Shown here: piece after piece, positions 51,047 to 60,243 of the stretch
How positions within the stretch are numbered: the first letter of the stretch is position 1
Layout: the number at the start of each line of letters is the position of its first letter
Position numbers and translations under genes: made by a program
Notes under the pieces: generated by a model
Told to the model about the DNA's origin: nothing
Seen by the model: the letters and a program-made list of their open reading frames with translations, nothing else
Databases searched by the model: none
DNA from: Photobacterium sp. SKA34
GTDB taxonomy: Bacteria; Pseudomonadota; Gammaproteobacteria; Enterobacterales; Vibrionaceae
Assembly: GCF_000153325.1 (NCBI RefSeq)
Contig: NZ_CH724144.1
Coordinates: 1 to 64,000, forward strand
Direction: 5' to 3'
DNA length: 64,000 nt

Positions 51047-51661
51047 CTAATTCACATCAGGAACGACAGGATTATATCGTCCTGGTTTGTAGTTCATTGC
51101 CAGAACAATATTTAGGGTAATGGCACCAAGAATTGACAGTAATAAAGTGGTTGTACTAACAAAGAAAAAGGATGCAACTAAGATAGAGATATCAATCGAC
51201 ATTTGGATTTTTCCTGCTGAAATACCAAATTTTTCTTGTAGAAATAAAACCAGAACATTAAACCCACCAAGACTGGTGTGATGACGGAATAATATCAGCA
51301 TACCAAGCCCCATCAATAAGCCACCAATCACAGCGCAGTAAATTGGATTAAGCCAACTGATTGCTAATACATGGTGCAGGTTATCTACCATAATAGAGAC
51401 CAATGCGCCAGATACGATACTGCTTATAGCAAAAGATTTGCCCATTCTAAACCATGCCATTAAATAAAACGGACAGTTCATTAAAAAATACAGCTTACCA
51501 AAAGAGATATCGACAAAATGGGTGAGTAGTAACGCGAGTCCTGTAGTACCTCCCGTTAATAACTGGCTTTGCTGTAGAAAAAATATGCCCTGAGCAACAA
51601 TAAATGTCCCCGTTAAAATAGCGATCATATTTTCATGAACAGGATGTTTAATTCGACTCAA
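51047..51661 (-). CDS. YitT-family membrane protein
   Basis: 204 residues, five to six membrane helices, with the YitT pattern GTFIVAQGIFFLQQSQLLTGG, LYFLMNCPFYLMAW and FRHHTSLGGFNVLVLFLQEKFG. Function unknown in bacteria. The start is a TTG (51661), well supported by AAGGAG 8 bases upstream; no ATG lies near. The C-terminal DUF2179 domain of larger YitT proteins is missing, so it is the short form. Confidence 0.85.
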   Translation of the reverse strand: MSRIKHPVHENMIAILTGTFIVAQGIFFLQQSQLLTGGTTGLALLLTHFVDISFGKLYFLMNCPFYLMAWFRMGKSFAISSIVSGALVSIMVDNLHHVLAISWLNPIYCAVIGGLLMGLGMLILFRHHTSLGGFNVLVLFLQEKFGISAGKIQMSIDISILVASFFFVSTTTLLLSILGAITLNIVLAMNYKPGRYNPVVPDVN

Positions 51662-51961
51662 TGGATCAACTCCTTGTAAATAATAGAGCCATGGTAAGAG
51701 GGAATAAGAATTTATAAAAGTTTACGAGTAAAAAGCACTCTTTCTTTCTGTAATATATTTTTTACACTGTTGTAAATGATTTTATTATAAAAATACTTGC
51801 TATCTAAATTTGTTTTAATTTTTATCTCTGAGTCGTTTATTTAGATGAAAATGATTCATGCGCTGTTGAAAATAAACCGTGTTAATCATTAAGAAAAAGA
51901 ACAATTAGGACTACCTGATTTAGATCAATTTATGTAAGATAGGCGATAATTAACAAGCAAG
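51662..51961. other. YitT-glyA intergenic region
   Basis: About 300 bp, AT-rich, with the promoter of the YitT gene at the left and that of glyA at the right (GATAAT at 51943-51948 is a possible -10). No gene seen. Confidence 0.45.
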
Positions 51962-51977
51962 ACGAAAACGTTTGCGT
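51962..51977 (+). promoter_or_regulatory. PurR box of glyA
   Basis: ACGAAAACGTTTGCGT matches the PUR-box palindrome at 15 of 16 positions, 78 bp before the glyA start. E. coli glyA is also repressed by PurR. Confidence 0.87.
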
Positions 51978-52054
51978 CTACGTGGCGCCTAGCATTGCGA
52001 TTTTTCAGTTTTTGCTCAAAATGGTATTTAACTTAGCTGAGTTAGGAGATACAG

Positions 52055-53305
52055 ATGCTAAAGCGCGATATGAATATTGCTGATTATGATGCGGAACTAT
52101 TTGCAGCCATTCAGGAAGAAACAGCTCGTCAGGAAGAACACATCGAGTTGATTGCTTCTGAAAACTATACAAGCCCACGTGTAATGGAAGCGCAAGGATC
52201 TCAGCTAACTAATAAATATGCTGAAGGTTACCCAGGCAAGCGTTATTACGGTGGTTGTGAGTTTGTTGATAAAGCTGAGCAACTGGCTATCAACCGTGCT
52301 TGTCAGCTATTTGGTGCAGAATACGCGAACGTTCAGCCTCACTCAGGCTCACAAGCGAATAATGCTGTTTACATGGCACTTTTGAATGCTGGCGATACCG
52401 TATTAGGTATGAGTCTTGCTCACGGCGGTCACTTAACTCACGGTTCACCAGTAAACTTCTCGGGTAAGCTTTACAACGTGATACCATACGGTATCGATGA
52501 AAGCGGTCAAATTGATTACGCTGAAGTTGAAGCGTTAGCGCTTGAGCATAAACCAAAGATGATCATCGGTGGTTTTTCTGCTTACTCTCAAATTGTTGAT
52601 TGGAAACGCATGCGTGAAATCGCAGACAAAGTTGGTGCATACTTCTTTGTTGATATGGCGCACGTAGCGGGTCTGATTGCTGCAGGCGTTTATCCTAACC
52701 CTGTGCCACATGCACATGTTGTTACAACAACAACGCACAAAACACTAGCAGGTCCTCGTGGTGGTCTTATCCTTTCTAATGAAGGTGAAGATCTTTATAA
52801 GAAGCTGAACTCTGCAGTATTCCCTGGTGGTCAAGGTGGTCCTCTAATGCATGTTATTGCGGCAAAAGCAGTAGCATTTAAAGAAGCAATGGAGCCTGAA
52901 TTTAAAGGTTACCAAGCACGTGTTGTTGAAAACGCAAAAGTAATGGTAGGTGAATTCCTAGAGCGCGGTTACAAGATTGTTTCCGGTAGCACTGAAAACC
53001 ATTTATTCCTTGTTGATTTGATCGACAAAGGTATCACAGGTAAAGAAGCAGATGCAGCACTAGGTGCAGCAAACATCACTGTTAATAAGAACAGTGTACC
53101 AAATGATCCACGTAGCCCATTTGTAACATCAGGTATCCGTGTAGGTACACCGTCAATTACTCGCCGTGGCTTTACTGCTGATGATGCACGTCAACTTGCA
53201 GGTTGGATGTGTGATGTTTTAGACAATGTTGATAACGAAGAAGTTATTGCATCAACAAAAGCAAAAGTTTTAGATATTTGTAAGCGTCTACCTGTTTACG
53301 CTTAA
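52055..53305 (+). CDS. glyA: Serine hydroxymethyltransferase
   Basis: PLP enzyme making glycine and 5,10-methylene-THF from serine. 416 residues. [39 protein letters not shown], and the PLP lysine in [19 protein letters not shown] precedes the ATG. Behind a PurR box, with its own terminator. Confidence 0.97.
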   Translation: MLKRDMNIADYDAELFAAIQEETARQEEHIELIASENYTSPRVMEAQGSQLTNKYAEGYPGKRYYGGCEFVDKAEQLAINRACQLFGAEYANVQPHSGSQANNAVYMALLNAGDTVLGMSLAHGGHLTHGSPVNFSGKLYNVIPYGIDESGQIDYAEVEALALEHKPKMIIGGFSAYSQIVDWKRMREIADKVGAYFFVDMAHVAGLIAAGVYPNPVPHAHVVTTTTHKTLAGPRGGLILSNEGEDLYKKLNSAVFPGGQGGPLMHVIAAKAVAFKEAMEPEFKGYQARVVENAKVMVGEFLERGYKIVSGSTENHLFLVDLIDKGITGKEADAALGAANITVNKNSVPNDPRSPFVTSGIRVGTPSITRRGFTADDARQLAGWMCDVLDNVDNEEVIASTKAKVLDICKRLPVYA

Positions 53306-53350
53306 TCTATTAATATGCATTAAATAATATAACTGTCGAGTTATGATGAT

Positions 53351-53380
53351 AAAGGCTTACCATTAGGTAAGCCTTTTTTA
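53351..53380 (+). terminator. Terminator after glyA
   Basis: 11-bp stem AAAGGCTTACC / GGTAAGCCTTT, loop ATTA, T6. Confidence 0.93.
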
Positions 53381-53520
53381 ATATTTTGCGCTTTATTCTC
53401 AGCGAACAATAAACCGACTATTCGTAGCTTTTTAACCATAATGAAAAGAAAAAAAGGGCGAATATTCTCATTAACGGTTTTAAATGAGTTACACTGAAGC
53501 GATTAAATGTAGGAGGCTAA

Positions 53521-53970
53521 ATGCATTGTCCTTTTTGCGGTGCGAATGACACCAAAGTAATCGATTCACGATTGGTTGCGGATGGCCACCAAGTGCGCCG
53601 GCGCCGCCAATGTTTAGCTTGTAATGAACGTTATACGACCTTTGAAACGGCCGAATTGGTAATGCCTCGTGTGGTAAAAACCAATGGCAATCGTGATCCG
53701 TTTAATGAAGAAAAACTTCGTGGTGGTATTCAACGCGCATTAGAAAAACGTCCAGTGAGTACGGATGACATCGAGCGCGCAATTAATAATATTAAATCTC
53801 GTTTACGCGCAACTGGAGAGCGAGAAGTACCTTCAGATATGATCGGAAACTTAGTGATGGAAGCATTAAAAGAGCTCGATAAAGTTGCCTATATTCGCTT
53901 TGCATCAGTTTATCGTAGTTTTGAAGATATTCGCGAATTTGGTGAAGAAATTGCTAAATTAGAACGTTAA
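53521..53970 (+). CDS. nrdR: Transcriptional repressor NrdR
   Basis: 149 residues. Zinc ribbon ([30 protein letters not shown]) plus an ATP-cone domain; represses ribonucleotide reductase genes in response to dATP/ATP. AGGAGG just before the ATG. First gene of the rib-nus cluster, 10 bp before ribD, as in E. coli. Confidence 0.97.
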   Translation: MHCPFCGANDTKVIDSRLVADGHQVRRRRQCLACNERYTTFETAELVMPRVVKTNGNRDPFNEEKLRGGIQRALEKRPVSTDDIERAINNIKSRLRATGEREVPSDMIGNLVMEALKELDKVAYIRFASVYRSFEDIREFGEEIAKLER

Positions 53971-53980
53971 GCTGAGTGTA

Positions 53981-55105
53981 ATGTTTACTAACCTTGATAC
54001 ACGATTAATGCTACGCGCTATTCAGTTAGCTAAACGTGGTTGTTTTACGACAGCACCAAACCCGAATGTGGGGTGTGTTATTGCTATTGGCGATGAAATC
54101 CTTGGTGAAGGCTTTCATTATCGTGCGGGTGAACCCCATGCGGAGGTGTTTGCATTAAAACAAGCAGGTACGCGCGCGAAAGGTGCAACAGCCTATGTTA
54201 CGTTAGAGCCTTGCTCTCATTACGGACGCACGCCACCTTGTGCTGAAGCATTAATTAAATCAGGCATAAGTAGAGTTATTTGCGCCATGGTTGATCCTAA
54301 CCCGTTAGTGGCTGGACGTGGCGTTGAAATGTTGCAAAAAGCGGGTGTAGATGTGCAAGTAGGGCTTCTTAAAGAAGAGGCTCAAGCCATTAATAAAGCG
54401 TTCATTAAACAAATGACAACCAAGATGCCGTATGTTGAATTAAAACTGGCATCAAGTCTTGATGGTAAAACAGCGTTAGCGAATGGTGAAAGTAAATGGA
54501 TCACTGGGCCTTATGCTCGCGCTGATGTTCAACGTCATCGTGCGCAAGCTGGTGCAATATTATCAACCAGTGCCACTGTTATCGCTGATGATCCATCACT
54601 GAATGTACGTTGGAGTGAGTTGGGTACACTGATTCAAGATGAATATGCGCAAGCAGATGTTCGTCAACCTATTCGCGTTATCATTGACAGTCAAAACCGA
54701 TTAACACCGGCATATCAGGTATTTCACCTTCCGGGAAAAACGATTTTGGCACGTACTATGAGCGGCAATGAAGACTGGCCTGACTCCGTGTCTCAGTGGA
54801 TAATTCCTACCCGAGAAAATAACCAACAACTCGATCTCACATTACTCATGCGCAAGTTAGCAGAAAATGGCATAAACCATATTTGGGTTGAAGCCGGTGC
54901 TGGGCTTGCGGGTGGGCTACTTGAAGCACAATTAGTTGATTGTTTGATTTTATATCAGGCTCCAAAATTAATGGGAGCAGATAGTCGCAGTTTAATGAAT
55001 TTATCGCCATTAACCGCGATGAATCAAACTATCGATCTGAATATTACAGATATACGTATGGTTGATTGTGATGTGAAAATTACAGCCACCGTTAAACGCT
55101 GTTAA
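53981..55105 (+). CDS. ribD: Bifunctional riboflavin deaminase/reductase RibD
   Basis: 374 residues. N-terminal CDA-fold deaminase (GEPHAEVFALKQAG; EPCSHYGRTPPC zinc site) and C-terminal pyrimidine reductase (LASSLDGKTALANGESKWITG; WVEAGAGLAGG). Catalyses the second and third steps of riboflavin synthesis after GTP cyclohydrolase II. Confidence 0.96.
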   Translation: MFTNLDTRLMLRAIQLAKRGCFTTAPNPNVGCVIAIGDEILGEGFHYRAGEPHAEVFALKQAGTRAKGATAYVTLEPCSHYGRTPPCAEALIKSGISRVICAMVDPNPLVAGRGVEMLQKAGVDVQVGLLKEEAQAINKAFIKQMTTKMPYVELKLASSLDGKTALANGESKWITGPYARADVQRHRAQAGAILSTSATVIADDPSLNVRWSELGTLIQDEYAQADVRQPIRVIIDSQNRLTPAYQVFHLPGKTILARTMSGNEDWPDSVSQWIIPTRENNQQLDLTLLMRKLAENGINHIWVEAGAGLAGGLLEAQLVDCLILYQAPKLMGADSRSLMNLSPLTAMNQTIDLNITDIRMVDCDVKITATVKRC

Positions 55106-55134
55106 TCAATAGAATAAAGAAGCAAGGATTTTCC

Positions 55135-55791
55135 ATGTTCACCGGTATTATTGAAGCAATTGGAACCATAACCGCTTTAACACCTAAAGGCGCTGATATC
55201 TCTGTCACTGTCGACTCAGGTGATCTTGATCTGTCCGATGTTAAATTGGGTGACAGTATTGCGACAAATGGTGTGTGCTTAACTGTGGTTAAATTAACAG
55301 GTAAAGGCTATATTGCTGATCTATCATTAGAAACCTTAAAACGTACTGCTTTTGTTCATTATCAAGCCGGTCAGGTAGCCAATTTAGAAAAAGCGATGTT
55401 ACCGACGACGCGTTTTGGCGGTCATATGGTGTCAGGTCATGTTGATGCTGTTGCTGAAATCATTGAACGTCACCATACCGGACGTGCTATTGAGTTTTGG
55501 GTAAAAGTACCTGCGCATTTAGCAAAGTATATTTCAGAAAAAGGTTCGGTTTCGGTTGATGGTATTAGTTTAACGGTGAATGAAATTAATGGTGATGAAT
55601 TTAAGTTAACCATTGTTCCGCATACAGCACTAGAAACAACCATGGATGCATTCACGCCTGGACGAATGATAAATCTTGAAGTAGATGTGATTGCACGCTA
55701 TTTAGAGCGTTTAATGCTGGGTGATAAAGCCGCAGATAAAAAACCGCAAGTCACATTGGATTTATTAGCGAGAACGGGTTTTCTTGGCTAA
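55135..55791 (+). CDS. ribE: Riboflavin synthase alpha chain
   Basis: 218 residues of two repeated lumazine-binding domains (MFTGIIEAIGTI and GHMVSGHVDAVAEI repeats). Dismutates two 6,7-dimethyl-8-ribityllumazine molecules to riboflavin. 29 bp after ribD. Named ribE here; called ribC in E. coli. Confidence 0.96.
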   Translation: MFTGIIEAIGTITALTPKGADISVTVDSGDLDLSDVKLGDSIATNGVCLTVVKLTGKGYIADLSLETLKRTAFVHYQAGQVANLEKAMLPTTRFGGHMVSGHVDAVAEIIERHHTGRAIEFWVKVPAHLAKYISEKGSVSVDGISLTVNEINGDEFKLTIVPHTALETTMDAFTPGRMINLEVDVIARYLERLMLGDKAADKKPQVTLDLLARTGFLG

Positions 55792-55842
55792 ATATGATGA
55801 TTAGCTAGTCAGCTAAGATACATAAGAATTAAGGGTAGTGTT

Positions 55843-56946
55843 ATGGCTTTAAGCAGCGCAAAAGAAATTATTGATGATATTCGTCAGGGAAAAATGGTTA
55901 TTCTGATGGATGATGAAGATCGTGAAAATGAAGGCGATCTGATTATTGCATCTGAAAAAATCACACCTGAAGCTATTAATTTTATGGCGACTTATGGTCG
56001 TGGTCTGATTTGTCTGACACTGAGCAAAGCCCGTTGTCAAAAATTAAACTTGCCTTTAATGGTTCAAGAAAATACCGAACAGTTTGGTACACCTTTTACT
56101 GTTTCTATTGAAGCGGCAGAGGGGGTAACTACAGGTATTTCAGCCGCAGATCGTTCTCGCACAGTACAAGCAGCCGTTGCTGCGAATGCAACTGCAGCTG
56201 ATATTGTTATGCCCGGTCATATCTTCCCGCTAATGGCACAAGAAGGTGGCGTATTAACCCGCGCAGGTCACACTGAAGCGGGTTGTGATGTTGCGCGTTT
56301 AGCTGGCCTTGAACCATCAAGTGTGATTGTTGAGATCTTAAATGAAGATGGCACGATGGCACGTCGCCCACAGCTTGAAGTGTTTGCGGAAAAACACGGC
56401 CTTAAATTAGGTACAATTGCAGATCTGATTGAATACCGTAATAATAACGAAACCACGATTGAGCGTGTTGCTGAATGTCGGTTACCAACAGAGTTCGGTG
56501 AGTTTGACATGATCACTTACCGTGACAAGATTGATAACGAAGTGCACTATGCGCTGCGTAAAGGCGATATTAAAGCGGGTGAAGAAACACTTGTACGTGT
56601 TCACTTGCAAGATACGTTTAAAGATATTCTACAATCAGGTGCGACTCAATGGACGCTACCTGCAGCAATGAAGCGTATTAGCGAAGAAAATGGTGTATTG
56701 GTTATTCTAAGTAAGCAAGAACCAACCGATGCCATGATTCATAAAGTGAAAAACATTGCTGCAGAAGAAGCGGGTCAACCTAAAGTGAAAGTGACACAGA
56801 AAGATCCGTCTCGCCAAGTTGGTGTCGGCTCACAAATTCTCTCTGATTTAGGCGTAAGTAAAATGCGTTTATTGTCATCAAGTACGCAACGTTATCATTC
56901 ACTATCAGGTTTTGGTTTAGAAGTCGTTGAGTATATTTGTGATTAA
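55843..56946 (+). CDS. ribB: DHBP synthase with degenerate GTP-cyclohydrolase-II-like half (RibBX type)
   Basis: 367 residues. The N-terminal 200 are an intact 3,4-dihydroxy-2-butanone-4-phosphate synthase ([47 protein letters not shown]). The C-terminal half aligns in place to GTP cyclohydrolase II but lacks the zinc cysteines (no CLTGDVF or CDCG motifs), so it should not make ArP from GTP. This is the RibBX architecture described for many Proteobacteria; it is often auto-annotated RibBA. A separate RibA must be encoded elsewhere. Confidence 0.88.
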   Translation: MALSSAKEIIDDIRQGKMVILMDDEDRENEGDLIIASEKITPEAINFMATYGRGLICLTLSKARCQKLNLPLMVQENTEQFGTPFTVSIEAAEGVTTGISAADRSRTVQAAVAANATAADIVMPGHIFPLMAQEGGVLTRAGHTEAGCDVARLAGLEPSSVIVEILNEDGTMARRPQLEVFAEKHGLKLGTIADLIEYRNNNETTIERVAECRLPTEFGEFDMITYRDKIDNEVHYALRKGDIKAGEETLVRVHLQDTFKDILQSGATQWTLPAAMKRISEENGVLVILSKQEPTDAMIHKVKNIAAEEAGQPKVKVTQKDPSRQVGVGSQILSDLGVSKMRLLSSSTQRYHSLSGFGLEVVEYICD

Positions 56947-57180
56947 ATTCACCAAATGTTAGACGCTAGTGATAAAATAACCGATATCTGCGGTAGCTAA
57001 AGATAATGATTATTTTTAACTACCGCCTTCAATGCTGTTTATTGGTCGTATCAAGGACAGATAAGCAACAAATATTAACAAATCTGTTGAAACCGACGGT
57101 TGTCCATAGCAGAGATATTGCAAAGTGTGGTAGACTCCCGCGGTTTCTCAAACCGGAAAGACATAGTCACAGGAAGGCCC

Positions 57181-57651
57181 ATGAAGGTAATTGAAGGCGC
57201 CATCGCGGCACCAAACGCAAAAGTTGCTATCGTAATTGCACGCTTCAACAGCTTTATTAACGAAAGCTTACTTTCAGGTGCATTAGATGCGCTGAAACGT
57301 CAAGGACAGGTTAGCGAAGACAACATTACTGTTGTTCGTTGTCCAGGTGCTTACGAGCTACCACTTGTTGCTCAACAGGTTGCTAAAAGCGATCGCTATG
57401 ATGCAATCGTTGCTCTAGGCTCAGTTATTCGTGGCGGTACACCGCACTTCGATTATGTTGCCGGTGAGTGTAATAAAGGTCTAGCACAAATTGCACTTGA
57501 GTATAATACTCCCGTTGCTTTTGGTGTCTTGACTGTAGATTCTATCGAACAAGCCATTGAGCGTGCCGGTACCAAGGCTGGTAATAAAGGGGCAGAGGCT
57601 GCACTAAGCGCGCTCGAAATGGTTAATGTCCTGTCCCAAATCGAATCCTAA
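57181..57651 (+). CDS. ribH: 6,7-dimethyl-8-ribityllumazine synthase
   Basis: 156 residues from ATG 57181 (AGGAAGG upstream), exactly the E. coli length; the frame is open from 57100 but that part matches nothing. [48 protein letters not shown] and [17 protein letters not shown] are typical. Joins the RibD and RibB products. 234 bp after ribB, with a possible promoter in between; 2 bp before nusB. Confidence 0.96.
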   Translation: MKVIEGAIAAPNAKVAIVIARFNSFINESLLSGALDALKRQGQVSEDNITVVRCPGAYELPLVAQQVAKSDRYDAIVALGSVIRGGTPHFDYVAGECNKGLAQIALEYNTPVAFGVLTVDSIEQAIERAGTKAGNKGAEAALSALEMVNVLSQIES

Positions 57652-57653
57652 TA

Positions 57654-58124
57654 ATGGGGGTTACTGTGAAACCAGCCGCACGTCGTAATGCACGTCAGTT
57701 TGCTGTACAAGCTATTTACTCTTGGCAACTTACTAAAGGTAATGTTGCTGATATTGAACAACATTTTCTTTCTGGCGATAAGTTTGAAGAAGAAGAACAT
57801 CAAGCTGATGCGCCAGTTCTTGCTGCACCACATACTGATGTTAGCTACTTCCGTGATCTGTTCACAGGCGTAGTGCTAAGCCACCAAGAACTTGATAGCA
57901 AGATGCGTCCATACTTATCTCGTCCGCTACAGGATCTTGATCAGATGGAACTTGCGCTACTTCGTCTTGCAATGTACGAGATGGTTAAGCGTGAAGACGT
58001 ACCATTTAAAGTTGTTATTAACGAAGCAATCGAATTAGCTAAGTTATTCGGTGCGGAAGATAGCCACAAGTTCATTAATGGTGTACTTGATAAAGCTGCA
58101 CCAACACTTCGTAAAGAAAAGTAA
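57654..58124 (+). CDS. nusB: Transcription antitermination factor NusB
   Basis: 156 residues. Binds boxA RNA with S10 for rRNA antitermination. [20 protein letters not shown] and the C-terminal [16 protein letters not shown], then [11 protein letters not shown], are canonical. ATG 57654 or GTG 57666 (spaced better from GGGGG) may be the start. Confidence 0.95.
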   Translation: MGVTVKPAARRNARQFAVQAIYSWQLTKGNVADIEQHFLSGDKFEEEEHQADAPVLAAPHTDVSYFRDLFTGVVLSHQELDSKMRPYLSRPLQDLDQMELALLRLAMYEMVKREDVPFKVVINEAIELAKLFGAEDSHKFINGVLDKAAPTLRKEK

Positions 58125-58150
58125 TTTTCGAAATAACGAAAGTAGATAAA

Positions 58151-58180
58151 AGAAGTCAGCTTAGCTGGCTTTTTTTTTAT
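58151..58180 (+). terminator. Terminator after nusB
   Basis: Stem AAGTCAGC / GCTGGCTT with a TTA loop and T8. It separates ribH-nusB from thiL-pgpA. Confidence 0.82.
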
Positions 58181-58256
58181 CTATTGTGTTGATATGAAGA
58201 AATCGTAAAGAAAAGGGCATTATAATGGTGGTTGATAATGGATGAGTTGAACGATT

Positions 58257-59240
58257 ATGGCACAAGGTGAATTTGATTTAATTGGGCGGTATTTTGAACA
58301 CCAGAATGTTAAGCGAGAAGATGTTGATCTTGCTATTGGTGATGACTGCGCATTAGTTCGTGTTCCTGAAGGCTGTCAATTAGCGATCAGTACCGATTCG
58401 TTAGTTGCAGGCACGCATTTTCTAGAAGATGCTGATCCTAAGCTAGTCGCACATAAAGCATTAGCCTCAAATTTAAGTGATCTAGCAGCAATGGGCGCAA
58501 CGCCTGCTTGGGTTTCATTGGCGTTAACATTACCGACGTTTGATGAGCATTGGCTAAATCCGTTTTGTGAGGGTTTCTTCCAATTAGCTGAGCAGTATAA
58601 TGTTCAACTTATTGGTGGGGATACAACCAAAGGTCCTCTCAGTATTACTTTAACGGTTCAAGGGTTTGTTCCTAATGGGCAAGCATTGACACGTAGTGGT
58701 GCAAAGGTGGGTGATGCAATATATGTTACCGGTCAATTAGGTGATAGCGCGGCAGGTTTAGCGTTATTATTAACAGATACACCATGTCATGATCTTGCTC
58801 TTTCTCATGCATTAAAAGAACGTCATTTCATGATGACACCGCAGATAGAAGCTGGGATTGCATTGCGTAGCATCGCATCTTCAGCGTTAGATATTTCTGA
58901 TGGTTTAATTGCTGATCTCGGTCATATAGTTAAACGCTCAGGTACTGGAGCTGAAATTTATATCGAACAGCTTCCTTTATCTTCTGAGTTAATCGCCTTT
59001 TGTTCGACACAAGAGCAAGCACAGCAATTGGCATTAAGCAGCGGTGAAGAATATCAATTGTGTTTTACTGTACCGAAGCATCAATGTAGTGAAATTGAAT
59101 CCTTAATGATGGCAAAAGGTATTCAAGTGTCTCGTATTGGTCAGTTAACTCAATCTAGTGGTATTGTTTTATTACAGCAAGGTGAACCTATCGATTGGCA
59201 AGTGTCAGGATGGGATCATTTTGTGAGTTCAGATAAGTAA
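58257..59240 (+). CDS. thiL: Thiamine-monophosphate kinase
   Basis: 327 residues, AIRS/PurM fold. GEFDLIGRYF start, IGDDCALV, STDSLVAGTHF metal site, NLSDLAAMGATPAW, GGDTTKGPLSITLTV and the late DISDGLIADLGHI motif. Phosphorylates thiamine monophosphate to the diphosphate cofactor. Confidence 0.96.
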   Translation: MAQGEFDLIGRYFEHQNVKREDVDLAIGDDCALVRVPEGCQLAISTDSLVAGTHFLEDADPKLVAHKALASNLSDLAAMGATPAWVSLALTLPTFDEHWLNPFCEGFFQLAEQYNVQLIGGDTTKGPLSITLTVQGFVPNGQALTRSGAKVGDAIYVTGQLGDSAAGLALLLTDTPCHDLALSHALKERHFMMTPQIEAGIALRSIASSALDISDGLIADLGHIVKRSGTGAEIYIEQLPLSSELIAFCSTQEQAQQLALSSGEEYQLCFTVPKHQCSEIESLMMAKGIQVSRIGQLTQSSGIVLLQQGEPIDWQVSGWDHFVSSDK

Positions 59241-59249
59241 GGTATCAGC

Positions 59250-59738
59250 GTGTCTACAAACCCTAAAGATTTATTGAAAATGAGTAACCCTTGGCATTTA
59301 TTAGCAACAGGGTTTGGTAGTGGTTTAGCGAAGTATGTGCCTGGTACGATGGGAACATTAGCCGCTGTCCCACTATATTTACTGTTAGCGCAGTTACCTT
59401 TTAGCTGGTATTTAGTTGTCGTGTTTATTGCTGCGTTGATTGGTATAAAAATTTGTACCATTACTTCGAACGATATGCAGGTACATGATCATGGCAGTAT
59501 TGTGTGGGATGAATTTGTTGGTTTTTGGATCACAATGGCAATCGCACCAGAAGCCACGTGGCAGTGGGTATTAACGGGCTTTATTTTATTCCGTTTCTTC
59601 GACATGGTAAAACCATGGCCAATTAGCTGGCTAGATAAACATGTCAAAGGTGGCTTTGGCATTATGGTTGACGATATTCTTGCCGGTTTCATGGCAATGA
59701 TTACGCTATGGGTTGTTGGCTACTGGCTTGGTTTTTAA
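59250..59738 (+). CDS. pgpA: Phosphatidylglycerophosphatase A
   Basis: 162 residues, membrane enzyme of phosphatidylglycerol synthesis. GFGSGLAKYVPGTMGTLAAVPLY, then DEFVGFWITM and MVDDILAGFMAMI carry the conserved acidic residues. GTG 59250, AAGG 7 bases upstream over the thiL stop; thiL and pgpA are coupled. Confidence 0.95.
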   Translation: MSTNPKDLLKMSNPWHLLATGFGSGLAKYVPGTMGTLAAVPLYLLLAQLPFSWYLVVVFIAALIGIKICTITSNDMQVHDHGSIVWDEFVGFWITMAIAPEATWQWVLTGFILFRFFDMVKPWPISWLDKHVKGGFGIMVDDILAGFMAMITLWVVGYWLGF

Positions 59739-59770
59739 TAACTGACTTCTTGCGTATTACGATTTTTCTA

Positions 59771-59796
59771 AGAACAGCCCTTTGGGGCTGTTTTAT
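59771..59796 (+). terminator. Terminator after pgpA
   Basis: Stem AACAGCCC / GGGCTGTT, loop TTTG, T-rich tail. Confidence 0.9.
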
Positions 59797-59861
59797 TTTG
59801 TAAATGGATATCGCTTAATTCTTTTGCTCTCTATTATTGTTCTAACAAGAGTGATAATCGA

Positions 59862-59899
59862 TAAAAATAAAAAGGCATGTTCTAAATGAACATGCCTTT
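59862..59899 (-). terminator. Terminator of the small gene at 59920
   Basis: 12-bp stem AAAGGCATGTTC (59871-59882) / GAACATGCCTTT (59888-59899); on the minus strand it is followed by a T-rich tail. Confidence 0.9.
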
Positions 59900-59919
59900 A
59901 CTGCTTTTAAGATATGATC

Positions 59920-60105
59920 TTATTGTTTGATCACTTTTACTTTGTAGATACCATCAACATTGTAAACACCGTGGATATCTGTTTCAAAGCCTGGGAAGTG
60001 ATTGCCAATTTCACATAGCATTTCAAGGAGATCTAGCACTGGACGAGATTTTTTTGTGACGTTATAACGGTAGCTGGAACCCCAGCTGCCGTTTTTTAAT
60101 GTCAT
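59920..60105 (-). CDS. Small protein of unknown function (61 residues)
   Basis: Not recognised. I place the start at ATG 60105 (TTAGGT 7 bases upstream); an upstream in-frame ATG at 60141 would give 73 residues with no ribosome site. Sequence features: MTLKNGSWGSSYRYNV, then a Leu/Glu helix VLDLLEMLCEIGNHF and a short beta-like basic end. No membrane segment. It has its own strong terminator 20 bp downstream, which supports a real gene. It lies in the otherwise variable gap between pgpA and dxs. Confidence 0.62.
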   Translation of the reverse strand: MTLKNGSWGSSYRYNVTKKSRPVLDLLEMLCEIGNHFPGFETDIHGVYNVDGIYKVKVIKQ

Positions 60106-60243
60106 ATATTTACCTAATACAAACATCTTCTTTGACAACATATATTCATGTGTCGCATTCCTAATAAAATCATTTATTTTTCATCATAAATCTGACGGTT
60201 TAACTAGTCTCAAATTATGTAGATAGAGAGAAGGGATCGCTCT

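Noticed and set aside
56947..57180. Possible FMN riboswitch before ribH
   Set aside because: None of the conserved FMN-aptamer core segments is visible. The region has only a short CGGTTT/AAACCG hairpin and possible promoter words.
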